Shown piece by piece: positions 11,231 to 23,436 of a DNA stretch of 64,000 nt (positions are counted from its first letter, which is position 1; each line of letters starts with the position of its first letter). Source of the DNA: Plasmopara viticola. Taxonomy: Eukaryota > Oomycota > Peronosporomycetes > Peronosporales > Peronosporaceae. The stretch is taken from assembly GCA_001695595.3 (NCBI GenBank), contig MBPM02000030.1:124001-188000 (forward strand). The letters run 5' to 3'. The notes under the pieces were generated by a model, which worked only from the letters and a program-made list of their open reading frames with translations, did no database searches and had not been told where the DNA came from. The position numbers and the translations under genes are program-made.

Positions 11231-12865
11231 CGATGCCGACACTATAAAATACCATTGTGGACATTATCAACGTGATACTGCAATAAAACTACATATATAT
11301 AAAAGCCTTTTCGGTACTTCAGTAAATTAAGTTCGCTCTGCGTTTAAAGAAGTATTGGGATATGCCTCTTAAACTTTGGATGATTTTAGTGTTATCCCTG
11401 AGACCACTGCTTGTAGCGTTGAGCCGTGTTTCAAACCTAATTGCCTCGAAGGTGAACAACATGTCTTGTTGAAAATCATTTGCTTTCGAAATGTTGAAGA
11501 GGGTGTAGCAATTCAGGTTGGTACCTCCCAAAAAAAAAAAGACTTAAAAAAGGATAAACCAAATTTCTTGACAAACCTTCTTCATTAAGTCGGGATGTTT
11601 GCAATTACAAAGTCTCTATTTGGTATGGAGTAATCATTTGAACAAAGTCTGTAAGACGCTGTTGCCTATTAACCACTATAATAAACTTGCTCCGTGCAAC
11701 ACGAAAATGGTGCGTTTTTGGGCAGCTAAAACACACTGAATGAACAGGTCCAATGTCTACAAACTAGATATATCACTCAACAAATGCGCTAGTCACAGAT
11801 GTATTCTGGCAATAATTCTTCGGATTAAGGGACGTAAACTCGTCAATGATCTTCGCTACCACCTCGCTGAGATAGCAAAGTACATAAATTACATGCCTGT
11901 AAAGCGTAGCGCAACGCGCTATTCATCTAATTCCTTATGCTGAAGCGCTACGATATGTATTCGCAAATAGAACAAAGTGAGCTAAGCTGGAAGGAAGATT
12001 GTGCCAACGAGAAATTGTTACCGCAAGCTAGTAAATTTATATGAAGACCTCAGCTACCGAGCAGCATCTGTAAGTGTCTCAAATCAAGAGGAAGGCTATG
12101 ATTGCTATTGCTATTCAATGTTGACGAAACCGCATACTCGGCTACGCCCATTGCAAATCTTTGAATATCAAGGGCATGATTGTACCAAGAAGCAGAAACG
12201 GGGTCGGAAAAGCGATAGGTTCTGTGGACCCAATGAGCGGGATCGTTTAACAGTTCACTTTGAGGGCTTGCATTTTTATATGGCTAGGCACGCGCTCGGG
12301 ACACAAGGTAGATAAACTTTAATGCTCTTATGTCCGTACTGTTCAACGCGAACAGACGGATACAACGATTAGGTGTGCAAGTTTCTTCTTAGATAGCCAA
12401 ACAAATATTTTACTTGACATATAAGACTAGCTAAGCTCCACATGCTCTGCGGATGCTAATTGTTTGCTGCGTTGCTGCGAAAGTCTAAAACATTTACCTT
12501 GTATGCGCCGTGGTTATCCTTCACATTTAAATACTCGATCAGTGTTTTGAGTCGTATTGGAGAAAAAAGGTAGAAATATTGACTAAATGTGTGACACAGT
12601 TCCGGAGGAAGCTTATCAAGTGTCGATCGTCGGACGAGGATTGAGCGGCGAGCGGGGCAAAGCCGGTGAAGGAGGAGGAGTATTTAATGCTCAAGCAGAT
12701 TGAGAAGTTATATACAATAAGGAGCTCTTACGATTTTTTGTCTTGCTACAGTCAAACTGGTGATTCTCAGCCATCATCTTACCATTTCAAAGGCTGTCCT
12801 TCTTCTTTACTTCATCTGGCTATTTGAATTCAGCTAATAAGGTCTCATAATATCCAATAAGTAAT

Positions 12866-13303
12866 GCAAGACTCTACGACCTCTGTGATGAGCGGCCGCT
12901 GAGACTACGACTGACACAAGCTCGCTGGCGCCTGTTTGGTCATGTACTTCGCCGCAATCCCGACATTCCAGCTAACCTCCAGATGCGTGGCTACTTCTTC
13001 TCCACCGCAGCAAAATGGCACGGACGTCCCCGCACCACGCTCCCCCCAAAACTCGACCACAATCTTGTTTTCCGTGGCTCCGGCTTTCGACTCCGGATAG
13101 CACAAGACCTCGAAGTGGTACGTACCCTTGCACAAGACCGAAAGAAATGGAAGACCCTCACGACCTCGGTGCTGGATGCACTGCCCGCCGAACGAGACTC
13201 GACGTATGCGGACACCACTCTATGCCGTGGACTAGCCAGACTGAGCCTAGCACGTGCATAACTTGGCAACGCGATAACGTAATACATTACATTACATCAG
13301 GGG
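12866..13303 (+). mobile_element. 3' end of a non-LTR retrotransposon (LINE)
   Basis: One frame reads RLYDLCDERPLRLRL, then ARWRLFGHVLRRNPDIPANL, then HGRPRTTLPPKLDHNL and DRKKWKTL before stopping near 13260. The (R/W)xxGHVLR motif, the GRPR segment and the RxxWK ending are typical of the extreme C-terminus of LINE reverse-transcriptase polyproteins. The element ends in a short tail of ATTAC/ACATT repeats. The 5' part is missing, as is usual for LINE copies truncated during target-primed insertion. Its last about 158 bp are shared with both elements at 46.1-46.8 kb. Confidence 0.75.
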
Positions 13304-14149
13304 ACATCTAGACCTTTCTTCCGATCTAAAACTGTATATATGCATACCTATCGACAATACCAATGCATATGTATGTTAGGATATTGTAACTATGTGGCGC
13401 AATAGTTGCTACCGGCAATTCTGCCGAGACGACTATTATGTTGTAGGGTCCTTGCATCATCATAGTGCGAGCTAATTGCACTATGAAGTGTCTTCAACGA
13501 AGAAAAAAATAATAGTTACGCGTATCGCCACTTATTAGCGATTCTTATTAACAACAAATGCTGGTCATGACTTTCGCCTATCACAATAGCTGCGTAAATC
13601 ACATGAAAGTAAAGGTTTGGGCTAAAGCTTCTTATCACCCTGACAATAACGCCTTGCATAAAAGCTGATTTGCCCAACAAATTTAGCTTCGATATCAGAA
13701 CGCAGAATTTAACGTTTTTGTCGATAATTTTGCTAAAGCGATACTTATGGCAAGCCAAGCAAGTCACCCCAGGCCTTACTTGCTTTTAGGTAAATTACGT
13801 GTAATATAAATCGTGTCTTTTGCCTTTTGTCTTTTTGAAGCGCAATGTCATATCCTTGAAGTCTTTTGCCAGGCCTGTCCCAATCTCTGGTATTTAAGAG
13901 TACACCAAGATAATTGTAAGTATAAGACGCAATTGCTCAGAATAATATAGTTTACCATCTTCGTCATGCATCACAGCCATTTCGCTTAGCATATAGCTAT
14001 CCTCCTCGCAATTTGTCATACAAAGAGATTGCACACATTTCGTTTTATCAGCAGTACAACGAATAATGTATGACTTCGGTCCCTTGCGATGATACAGAAA
14101 ATTGCTGGAATAAGCTTTCGGTGACGCGTATCATGCAACCAAAAGCTGC

Positions 14150-17100
14150 TAGGAGCTTTTTGCGCCAGATTTCTTTGATTCGTTTTGCATCTTAGCGTTC
14201 AAACCTTTGCAACTTTTATAGAGTGCTGCCTTGGCAATTGGGTTGCCAAGTTCATCACTGGTGCCCACTCAATAAGTGTGGTAAGATTGGTCTGCGTCAT
14301 GAGGTCAACATTAATTAATCAATTGTATCGCTGGTTTGGTTCTGACTTGTTTCTGCATCAGACCGAGTTAACAAGTGGGCACATACGCACCTCCACTAAA
14401 AAGATTTATATTGCATTCAGTAAGCGGTGGCCATGGCCTTATCTGACTCCTTGTCTAAGTACTTGTACGAATACTCGGTGTGATTGCGGTACATGCTTCA
14501 CGTTTTTGTGACAATTGTGCTTTCGTAAGAAACTAGAATTTGTGCAACTAAGCCACAATTTCACAGCTGCCTTAAGCGTATAACAATTTTTAAAAGTGAT
14601 TAAAGCCCTTTGAACATTTGCGATCCTTCATACACGGAGGCGTTGGGTTTGCACCAGCTTAAGAACCATGCATCACACATTTCATAGAGATCCGGGCTGC
14701 TTACAATATTTGAGAGTTTGCTTTCACTAACTCAATGTAAATTTTCTGTCTGCGCAGCTTAACTGCTATAGATAGGAAGATGCTATTATTCATGGAAAAA
14801 TTCGTGCAATCAAGACTTACATTGCCGCAATGCGCTTTGGAACACCGCAACAAATGTCTTCTAGATAAGCGTTTTGCTATTATTGCTTCATACGAGCTAC
14901 TGAACGATCATATTATGGCGCTTTAATTTTCGCCTAAAGTTCTCTGTTATTTCGATCTATGTTGAATCACACGTTACCTAATAAGTTTCGTCTTCTCTGC
15001 CAACAGCTGTAGGGTCTTGAGTATGACCTGTACATCTGACAAGAGTTTGTTTCAGTAAACATTGCTCGCTTGCTCTATTTTTATAGCACTTATCGCTATT
15101 GCACGATAGTAGCTCTCCAATTCTTCGATCAAACTTGTAAACAGGTTGTCTTCTTCCCTTCCGCTTTTTTCGCTTTATTGAGCTGTATATCTTGTATCAT
15201 GCTGAACAGTGTAGTTCACAATTTCTTGAGATGAGCGATGGCCCAGCATAGTTGCTCTTGTTTGTACTTTTTCCTTTGAGCCACACAGTACTGTTGACAT
15301 AAGCGACCGCCTTGATGCAAGGCATATTGATCGATAACGTTTTGCTATGCAGTAAGCAACACAATCCCGGTATGACATTTTGCTTTTTTCAATGCACATC
15401 TTGTCCTTCGTTTGGAATCGTTTGAGACCACCCTTGATCCGAATAAGATAGAAAAAGCGAATGTTACAAAGAAAGTTGATACAGATGTACGCGGTATTTT
15501 ACGATCCCTTGTAGATCCCGTTGGCTTTCCCTTTTAGCAAAATATGATCTGAATGGATTGCCGAAAGGTCTAGTAATCAAGACGACGAGATTGTCGCACT
15601 GCGACTTCGTGTCTGTTGAAAAAGGGATAGAGACAATTGAGCAAACAGATTGTGCATATCCATCAGCTTTTTATGCCCACTAGAGCAACGTGATTGCGAT
15701 GAGCAAAAACACTATTCTATCGCTACATATCACTATATCTTGCACAAGCTTTAGTTTGCTGTTTTCCACCATACCACGGTGGCGATTTGAAAAGAGGAAA
15801 TTTAAGTATTACCTCTTAGTGCCCTGAAAATATATATGCATATTCCTTGCTTGGCTTGGCACACCATTGAAATCTAGACACGATGCTTTGATCGATCTAA
15901 GCGCAAACACTTTGTGTACACCCTTACGGGCTTGTGTGAAATTTATTTCCGTGAAGCTAATGTAGAAGAGATTTTTTCTTTACCCCCGGAAACGACCCAT
16001 TTTTTATTACCTGGTCATTTTAGAGCGTGAAAGGGATCAAATTACTGGTAGTTTGTCTACAAAGTTTATTGCATTGATCTCAATAACTTCATACGTCGCT
16101 TGAATTGCTACTCCATTACGAGCACATGGTATAGAAAAAGCTTGAGCAAGACGCCAAAATATGACTCCTCCTAAAACAATTATGCCAGGCGAAGAAAAGA
16201 GTATCGGGAGGAACTTAGAGCGCAGTAATCTAAGTGTCAAGCCGTTTGTAAAAGGTGAACAAGATAAGGTCTTTAATTGCGAGCATTTTGTACTTGGATT
16301 TAGCAAACGACATTGCCAATCGTAACCTTTGAAATATACAAAAGAGCCCATCATGCGAATTTGCATTCATCCGTAAAAGAATCAATACAAAGATCACTAC
16401 GAATCGTCAAGCGCGAGTCGACTAAAGAGCTGCTAAAGTACAAAAATCGTGTTGAAGATTGATTGTCTTCGCATGATCGTCACGCAAGTTTCCAATCACT
16501 CCAGACACAAGAATGACTTGAACAAAAGCGAGAGAAACTCTAGCTAACAGATATCTTTATATGAAGGCGGGCCTGGCCAACGATACTTTATATAACTAAA
16601 AATGAATGCGACTCTGGTGTGTTAGTAAGATTTAGGGCACAAGCTGCCTTCCATTGCGTCTTTTGTTACGACCGTCGCCGTGCTGTTGGTCACATAAGAT
16701 TTTTTGCCGCATATCAAAAGCAAAGCAACTCTACTCAAATAAACCTAACGCTGCTGCAATCCTCACGACTCAACTCCAGGTGGTGTCGCAATCTTAGCCT
16801 CCAACTTGTGGTGCTTACGTTATACCGTCCATGTCTGCGTACCTATTGTTGGTTTGCTTTAGAGCCGGATGTAATTGGTAAACCTGTCTCACTTGGTGCC
16901 CACAGGGTATTGGGGTCATTATATCATTTTTGACATACGGCTAGTCAGCCATTGGAAGCGAGTATGGGAATTTTTGCCACTGACACATAGCCACGGTGAT
17001 GCCGTTTTTATCGCATCAATCACGACCAAATTGAAGAGGATGACTAGGCTAGACCGGATTTTTTCGCCATAAGTCCCCCAGTACTTCAAATTGTTGTAAG

Positions 17101-17630
17101 GCGTCTGATTTACTGGCGAACGAGCATGGTCTCTGCAGGGTCGGGTATATATCAGATGTATATCGAAGGAAAAGCATGGCACGCTTTGGTGAATAAACGA
17201 CAAATGCGAGAGAAAGAGATAGTTATACTACAAAAGAACGTTGCCCGGGATTTGAAGGATTGGTGCCCAAGCTGCTACAACGGTCAACTGATCTACGAGG
17301 ACGATAAATCAAAAAAATGTAGGCTCAGGGCGAGCTGGTTTGCATCTGTGCTGGTTGCATCCTCTCTGTTGCCGCCGTCAAATACTCGCAAGCGCCAACC
17401 TACCCATAATTTTTAATGTCGTTTAAAGCTTCCCGATCGGTATCAATAATTCGTCAGGCATGATCTTTCTCTACCGTAAACTCATGAACAAATGCGCTGT
17501 CTGTTGTATGTGCAGTTCGTCCGCTGTGCTGTGTTTCCACCGCGGCGCTCTGAAACAATACAATGATTTAGTGTAAGAACATGTGTAAAATTTACTTTAA
17601 AAAATAGGATTACGCTAATTCTATTAAAGA
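14150..17630. repeat. Duplicated block B
   Basis: This is the direct-oriented partner of 1190-2560 and 5040-5950, but without the MULE relic that splits block A. Homology is patchy with many indels, so the copies are old. Frames inside it (for example 14185-14511, 16037-16366, 17126-17416) show no domains and are not kept between copies. Confidence 0.55.
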
Positions 17631-19287
17631 GCATTTGGAACACCTGTTTAGCTCTAAATTATACAATAGGACTAAATACACAACAGATTTCTCTAAGCAG
17701 AGCCAACGCTTGGAGATGCTAGACAGACGGGCTAACAAACATTACGCGACCATGTTAGATGTCTTAGCGCCGCCTGCATTTTCCTTGAATGCGCCACTTG
17801 CTTTTCTTCTTGTCTACTGTGTAGTCGATTCTGCCGATGTCGCATGAGTTCATGGATCAAGATTGTCCAGTTCATTGACTTCAATAGGTCTATGCAGGAA
17901 GAGTTATTCTAAATGATGCTTTAAGCTCGCATAATTGGCCTTAGCCCACTAAACATTCATATATGATAATCACGAGAAATATTAACAGTTTAAAACTAGC
18001 GCGTACTCTAAATTGACACTCCCTTGAAAAGTAAAGAGCGAAAGAAGACAGCTGCAGTGAGGCCGTGGACCTTACTGCAGACACTCATCCTGGTACGCTT
18101 TTCCGTAAGAGCGCTATGATGGATTCACAAAATTCACTGCAGCCAGTGGTAGGTCAAAATATGGAAGCATTCTGAAGGTGAAAGGGTCGTTTGCGCAGCA
18201 TACGCATGGCTTTGAGTCTTTATGATGAAAAAAATGCCGATGTGGTCCACAATTCTATACGTTACTTAATCAATACATATATTTTGCAGCCTAAAGAAAG
18301 AAAATACAGAGTCATAGTGCTTAGATCTATCTTACAAGGTTCCGCACAGGATCTTTCGTGAAGGATGAGAAGGCTTCTTGATTCGATATACAAAGAATGA
18401 ACAGATTTTACTAGCCCATAATAAGGAACAACTGCAAGCTGCGTGTATTATTTACATAGCCGAGTATCATGACAATGACGCACGAGGTCTAATCTAATTT
18501 TGTATCCAGGATGAGTCGGCTAAGGCCCATGTGTAGACTCGATGACCGCTGTGAGCTAAAAGGAAGTCTTTATCGTTAAAATGAATTCTGAAACGCGCAA
18601 GAGAATTCGCGTGACCACTCGGAGCCTACTAATATGCAATATGAATGTGTCAGTAATGTGATCAACTCACGCAACGCATTTGGCGTATTCATGTTTGACG
18701 TATACATACTAAACCCAGTGGCAAATACATAGCCAAAGGGGGGGGGACCAACAAATTAACAAAAAAGAGTAAAGCTATTAAGCAAAAGCAATAGAAAGTC
18801 GAGAAATTGGAGAAGAACTATAAGGGATGCGTAAATTGACAAAGTTGAATAACGCTTTTAAACGCGACCTGACGACCATTTTGTTCAAAAGTACACGAGA
18901 GGCCGTCTAACAACGCAAAAACGGAACTATTTACCAAGGTAAATCGTTATACGAGAGCTTTTGATCATCTGACCTCCGTGGCAAAATGCAATGCAGCATT
19001 TCAGAAATAGGTAGAGGCACTGCGCAATTCCTTAATGCTGATACTTTCTAGTCAGACGAAATACCAGAATATGTTGCAAGAAATTATCAACGAAAGTGGA
19101 GTAGCGAAAAAGAAAACTTTTAATTATGACATGTAATAAACATTATTATTAAGCTTTAGTCTTCCATCTTAGTGTTGTCAACTACGACAAAAAATTTGTC
19201 AGGTTACTGTTTTCCAGAGTGCAGTGGTAATTCCGGTATTTGGCCGACAGAATAATATATACTATACATAAACAATCTCTTCTGCCC
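17631..19287. other. Gene-free DNA upstream of the kinase
   Basis: No supported gene. The 18,750-19,135 part gives a helical-looking trace on the plus strand, broken by stops, that ends FNYDM near 19,135; it may be a dead gene of unknown type. The kinase promoter must lie in the last few hundred bases, but I recognise no defined motif there. Confidence 0.4.
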
Positions 19288-21012
19288 ATGATCTCCAACT
19301 CGACGCGAGAAAAGGCCAAGGCCACGAAGGCGTATTTGGAGCAAAAGTACGCGGCTATGAAGCGCGAACGAGAGGAGAGTCGTGAGCGTCGTAACACACT
19401 GGAGCAGCAGATGGTGGCACTGCGTCTTACTGAGCACAAGAAGGAGCAGTACCGTCAAGAGCTCCGCTCAAAGGAGCTGCAGAGTTTGCGGCACCAGCGC
19501 AAGCGTTTAGCGGTCGGTGACTTTCAACCTCTTGCTGTCATTGGTCGTGGTGCATTCGGAGAAGTTCGTCTTGTGCGTAAGCGAGACAGTAGCGAAATCT
19601 TTGCGCTCAAGTCGCTCGAGAAGAGCGCAATGGTGCTTAAGAACCAAGTTGGCCACGTAAAGGCCGAGCGGGATATTCTTGCGAGTGCTGATCATGACAA
19701 TGAGTGGCTCGTGACATTACACTATTCATTTCAGGACGATCACCGACTCTACATGGTGATGGAGTATTTGCCCGGTGGAGATCTCATGGGTCTCTTGATG
19801 AAGGAAGACACGCTCAATGAAGCTACGACGCGGTTTTATGCCGCAGAAATGGTACTCGCTATTCAATCTGTCCATGATTTGGGCTATATCCATCGCGACA
19901 TGAAACCGGATAATGTGCTATTGGATGCCTATGGACATTTAAAGCTCACTGATTTGGGACTTTGCAAAAAATTGGACTCGCGCGTCGATTTGTTGCCCGT
20001 GTCGCAACATGCAATGTATTCCCAGCAAGCAACTACCACGACGGAAGGCGGTGGACGTCATAGTGTGGATGCATCTCGTAGTAAACCCTTTTCTCGCAAC
20101 AGACAAGTGGCGTTTAGTACAGTGGGTACACCCGATTACATTGCCCCGGAAGTATTGGCTCAAAAAGGGTACGGCAAAGAATGTGATTGGTGGTCCATGG
20201 GTGTCATACTCTACGAATGCCTTGTGGGGTACCCTCCATTCTATGCAGACGAGCCTGTGCAAACTTGCCGCAAGATTGTCAATTGGAAACAATCGTTTGG
20301 ATTTCCTCCCGAAGCTATTGCGCGACTGAGTCCACAGTGCATGGATTTTGTTCGTCGACTTATTTGCAATGCCGAGAACCGTTTAGGAACAGGCTCTGTG
20401 GAGGAAATAAAGCGCCATCCTTGGCTTCAGGGTGTAGACTGGTCCACGCTGCGTTCGATTCAAGCGCCATATATCCCACCGGGAGGTGGTGTACAATTTG
20501 ATCACGTCATGAAGCAGCTGCAGACAACGAATCCGGAACAAAACAAAGTACAGTACCAAGAGCTTGTTCGTCAAATCACTTCTAATTTTGACGAGTTTTC
20601 AGAGCCGTGCGAATTACCGGCCTTGGCACCAGTTGAGGCGTCGGCAATGGGACAAATACCCCCCTCTGCGCCAGTCAATGACGCCAATTGTGGCAATGGA
20701 GTGGCACAGGAGGCAATGCAGATGCATGGAAACGAAGTGCCGCAAGCTTTAGGACCAGATGGTAAACCGGTGACGTTCAACAAATTTATTGGCTACACTT
20801 ACAAGCGCAAACCACCCGTTCGCATGGCATTAAATGATGGTCTGTTTGACAATGGGGTCACGGAATTTACTGAAATCACACCGCTTGAAACAATCACGCC
20901 ACCTGGACCTGACGAGATTGTAAATCTTGAATCCGAAGTTGCGTCCGGGACAAGCAGCGTGGTAAGCTGTGTCGCTTCACAACACAATGTGTGTGAGGCC
21001 GATCGCGATTAA
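19288..21012 (+). CDS. NDR/LATS-family AGC protein kinase
   Basis: A 574-residue serine/threonine kinase of the NDR group (Hippo/MOR signalling, morphogenesis and cell-cycle exit). The ATG at 19288 is chosen; the longer frame opens with TTG. N-terminus: basic helical MOB-binding region ([21 protein letters not shown]). Kinase domain: glycine loop IGRGAFGEV at 85-93, catalytic lysine in FALK (108), HRDMKPDN at 202-209, metal motif DLG at 222-224 where DFG is usual. A long NDR-type insert precedes the activation segment [14 protein letters not shown]. An AGC C-tail follows, with a hydrophobic motif FIGYTYK near 500 containing the regulatory Thr. No intron. It is expected to bind a MOB co-activator and be switched on by an upstream Ste20-type kinase. 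PLAC8 follows on the same strand. The closest relatives should be Cbk1/STK38-type kinases. Confidence 0.93.
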   Translation: MISNSTREKAKATKAYLEQKYAAMKREREESRERRNTLEQQMVALRLTEHKKEQYRQELRSKELQSLRHQRKRLAVGDFQPLAVIGRGAFGEVRLVRKRDSSEIFALKSLEKSAMVLKNQVGHVKAERDILASADHDNEWLVTLHYSFQDDHRLYMVMEYLPGGDLMGLLMKEDTLNEATTRFYAAEMVLAIQSVHDLGYIHRDMKPDNVLLDAYGHLKLTDLGLCKKLDSRVDLLPVSQHAMYSQQATTTTEGGGRHSVDASRSKPFSRNRQVAFSTVGTPDYIAPEVLAQKGYGKECDWWSMGVILYECLVGYPPFYADEPVQTCRKIVNWKQSFGFPPEAIARLSPQCMDFVRRLICNAENRLGTGSVEEIKRHPWLQGVDWSTLRSIQAPYIPPGGGVQFDHVMKQLQTTNPEQNKVQYQELVRQITSNFDEFSEPCELPALAPVEASAMGQIPPSAPVNDANCGNGVAQEAMQMHGNEVPQALGPDGKPVTFNKFIGYTYKRKPPVRMALNDGLFDNGVTEFTEITPLETITPPGPDEIVNLESEVASGTSSVVSCVASQHNVCEADRD

Positions 21013-21708
21013 TTGGTGGCTCGCAAGATTACCTGCGTGTTTTGGTATAATTTGTATGTGTCACATTAAAAGATTTGCATTCTGTGCGTTGAAGAAATAA
21101 AGTATTAAATTCAGTGGGTCAGTCTTTGCAGAGTCAGAGTGATTATAAAATATGTAATTACACATAGTATGTATTAATGCAATCTTTCGTACACGTTGCA
21201 TTATTAGAGCGCGCGGAGGATAGCGCGCGGAACACTGCCACAATTAGAGCCCAAGACCGCCGTCGTGCTTTAAAGTTGCTTCCATATAGCTGAATATTTG
21301 TCTTGGCTCGCCACTTTCTCCTATCGCTGCAGTTAAATCTCCTTCTGTAAAGGTCGAATACCTGGATCACTAACACTGTTCATATAATGTATCAGGAGGC
21401 TGGCGCAATACCTTCAACCTCATAAAAAATAATCAAGTTAATTCTATTCTCTAGAACAAGTAAGCCATCCATCAATCAAGGTTATACGTATACAAATACG
21501 TAGTAAGTTTCGTTCTTCTAGGCAGCATATGGTGGACATGGACCAGCCAGCATCAGGTCTTTGGCTGCATTACTTTTATAAAACTTAAGTGCCCAAAGAT
21601 CCACAGGATCTGGCACACAATAATTTCCCATCGCTTCGCTACCCAACAAAGTCGACTTCGTGCCCGCCACCATCACATTTTCTCTCCCAATCTCTTTCCC
21701 ACAGTACT
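21013..21708. other. Kinase-PLAC8 intergenic region
   Basis: This holds the kinase 3' end and the PLAC8 promoter and 5' UTR. A 10-bp direct repeat (AGCGCGCGGA) occurs twice near 21,208-21,232. Nothing else stands out. Confidence 0.4.
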
Positions 21709-22395
21709 ATGGACATTGATCCTCGGTCAACTCGAGCGCAGTTTACGAATATGACGACGCCTGCTGAGGTAGCGTCACTACAAGAGACCAAACAGACACA
21801 CTTGTCGCCAATAATTGCCACCGAGATGATCACGCCACAAGCATCGGAATACGTTGTCGGTGACGGGATTCCCATGGGTGCGTGGGCTACTGGACTCTTC
21901 GACTACTTTGAGAACCTCATACCAAACAGCTGCATGGTCACCTTCTGTCCATGTGTGGCACTGGCGCAGCTGACGACGCGCTTGGGCGTCGCCCCATACA
22001 AATTGATGCTTTGTTTGCTGCTATTTGTCACGTTAGTGCAGCTAGCTATGGGAATTCTCGTGTGGGCCACGATTCAAGAAGATTATCACTCAAGCGACGA
22101 GCTCAACAACAGCAGCCAATACGATCAAGAAAAAGTGGCCAATGACACGTTCGTAGTCATCATAATCATTGTGTACATGTTGCTGCTTACTTTCATCTGC
22201 CACCTTCGCATCAAAACGCGCACTCGCTTTCACCTCCCTGGAAATGCGTTGACCGACTGCCTCAGCTCGTGGTGTTTACCATGTTGCACAGTGGCACAAC
22301 TTCGAACCCACGTCCGCACCTATCAACCCGGGAACTGTACGTTTGGACCTCCGAATGTGCTACAGGCGTACCCAGGCAAGTCCTACGCGGTCTGA
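21709..22395 (+). CDS. PLAC8 (Cys-rich) family membrane protein
   Basis: A 228-residue protein; the ATG at 21709 is used because the longer frame opens with GTG. The PLAC8 signature is present: GAWATGLFDYFENLIPNSCM, then FCPCVALAQL, and at the C-terminal half a second cysteine patch SSWCLPCCTVAQLRTHVRTY. Two hydrophobic segments (KLMLCLLLFVTLVQLAMGILV and TFVVIIIIVYMLLLTFICHL) lie between the two patches and probably span the membrane. The N-terminal 60 residues are polar and low in structure. PLAC8 proteins in plants and fungi act at the plasma membrane in cadmium resistance, calcium handling and organ or cell size control; the role in oomycetes is not established. No intron is needed. Confidence 0.88.
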   Translation: MDIDPRSTRAQFTNMTTPAEVASLQETKQTHLSPIIATEMITPQASEYVVGDGIPMGAWATGLFDYFENLIPNSCMVTFCPCVALAQLTTRLGVAPYKLMLCLLLFVTLVQLAMGILVWATIQEDYHSSDELNNSSQYDQEKVANDTFVVIIIIVYMLLLTFICHLRIKTRTRFHLPGNALTDCLSSWCLPCCTVAQLRTHVRTYQPGNCTFGPPNVLQAYPGKSYAV

Positions 22396-23354
22396 CGAGG
22401 CAAAGTCAGCAATGTCTTCACGGACATACTTTTATATTTGTCGACTGCACAAAAATTGAATTTAATAGGTGCCGAAAATTACATTCACAACCATACTCAT
22501 CTATACGTAGCGAGCATCAAATCCATATTATTGACTTGTTGAATAACATTAAGCTTATGAATCTAACAGAGCAATCACATTCGAAAGAATTTGCTCCGCC
22601 GCATCACAGTCACTTAGCTTGACGCCGGCTTGCTAAAGCTCAGCGCTAAGATTCTTTTCTCTAAATGCTGTACGGTCGTGCTATGCGATTACTCCGCGCG
22701 AATTCGCTGCAGTCTCGTATCCAGCTCATCAATTAATTATCGCCATTTTTCTTGAAGCAACAATAGGTGAACCCACGATCGCGATAACAGACTGAACTAT
22801 ATACTACGTCATTTATGTACAACACCCATACATGCCTTTAGATTCTGCGAGCTTTTTGAATCAATATGCTTGGATGCCAAAACTTCCAGCATGGTGCATA
22901 CAATATTTCGTATAATACGGAGCAGGTGGAAATTTTTAGCTGTTTCGAAGATTTAACTGTTGACAACGATCGCCACTTTTTTTCAGAGGCACCTTTGAAA
23001 GAATAAGCAACATTCACGGGAGTTGGCTTGGTCAGAACTTTATCTTGAGGATTTTAGCGACTTTCGGTATGAACGTAGTACAAACACCCATCTCTCCTAC
23101 TGGATAATTGTTTGCTTTTTGTGAGTTACTGAAAGGAACAAAGGGTTTTAGCTTGCAGGATATAACAAGCCGCTTGCAATAGTCGGTGGATTTTATATTC
23201 AATTTGGACTGTCGTAGGGGCAACCTCTGCTCAAAGCTCAAAATGGTCAAAAAAATAATAATCAATTGTAATTCGGTATAAGAGATCATTTAATCAGCGG
23301 TATTCCACTCAAAATAAGTGATCTACATACACTACTTTGTAACGAAAAGGGAAA
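22396..23354. other. Gene-free spacer
   Basis: AT-rich DNA between PLAC8 and the transporter. Open frames at 22269-22622 (overlapping PLAC8) and 23032-23289 have no domains. No gene is supported. Confidence 0.4.
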
Positions 23355-23388
23355 CTGGGTACAGTCGAGCCAGCTCGTCTGTACCCAG
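23355..23388. promoter_or_regulatory. 34-bp near-perfect hairpin upstream of transporter
   Basis: CTGGGTACAGTCGAGC and GCTCGTCTGTACCCAG pair over 16 positions with one mismatch and a 2-nt loop (CA). It lies 48 bp before the transporter ATG, in the promoter or 5' UTR. In DNA it is a palindromic binding site; in RNA it is a strong stem-loop close to the start codon that could slow translation. Which applies is not shown by the sequence. Confidence 0.5.
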
Positions 23389-23436
23389 ATTTGTAAGCCA
23401 GGTCAATTTTTCCACAACGTCTCGACAGTATCAAAA

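Larger units (their letters stand above)
10981..14149. other. Gene-free AT-rich DNA with a LINE fragment
   Basis: Apart from the inverted 45-bp repeat at 11115-11159, the tandem duplication at 11160-11230 and the LINE tail at 12866-13303, I see no supported gene. The 104-residue frame at 12001-12315 opens with GTG and has no recognisable domain. Confidence 0.45.
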
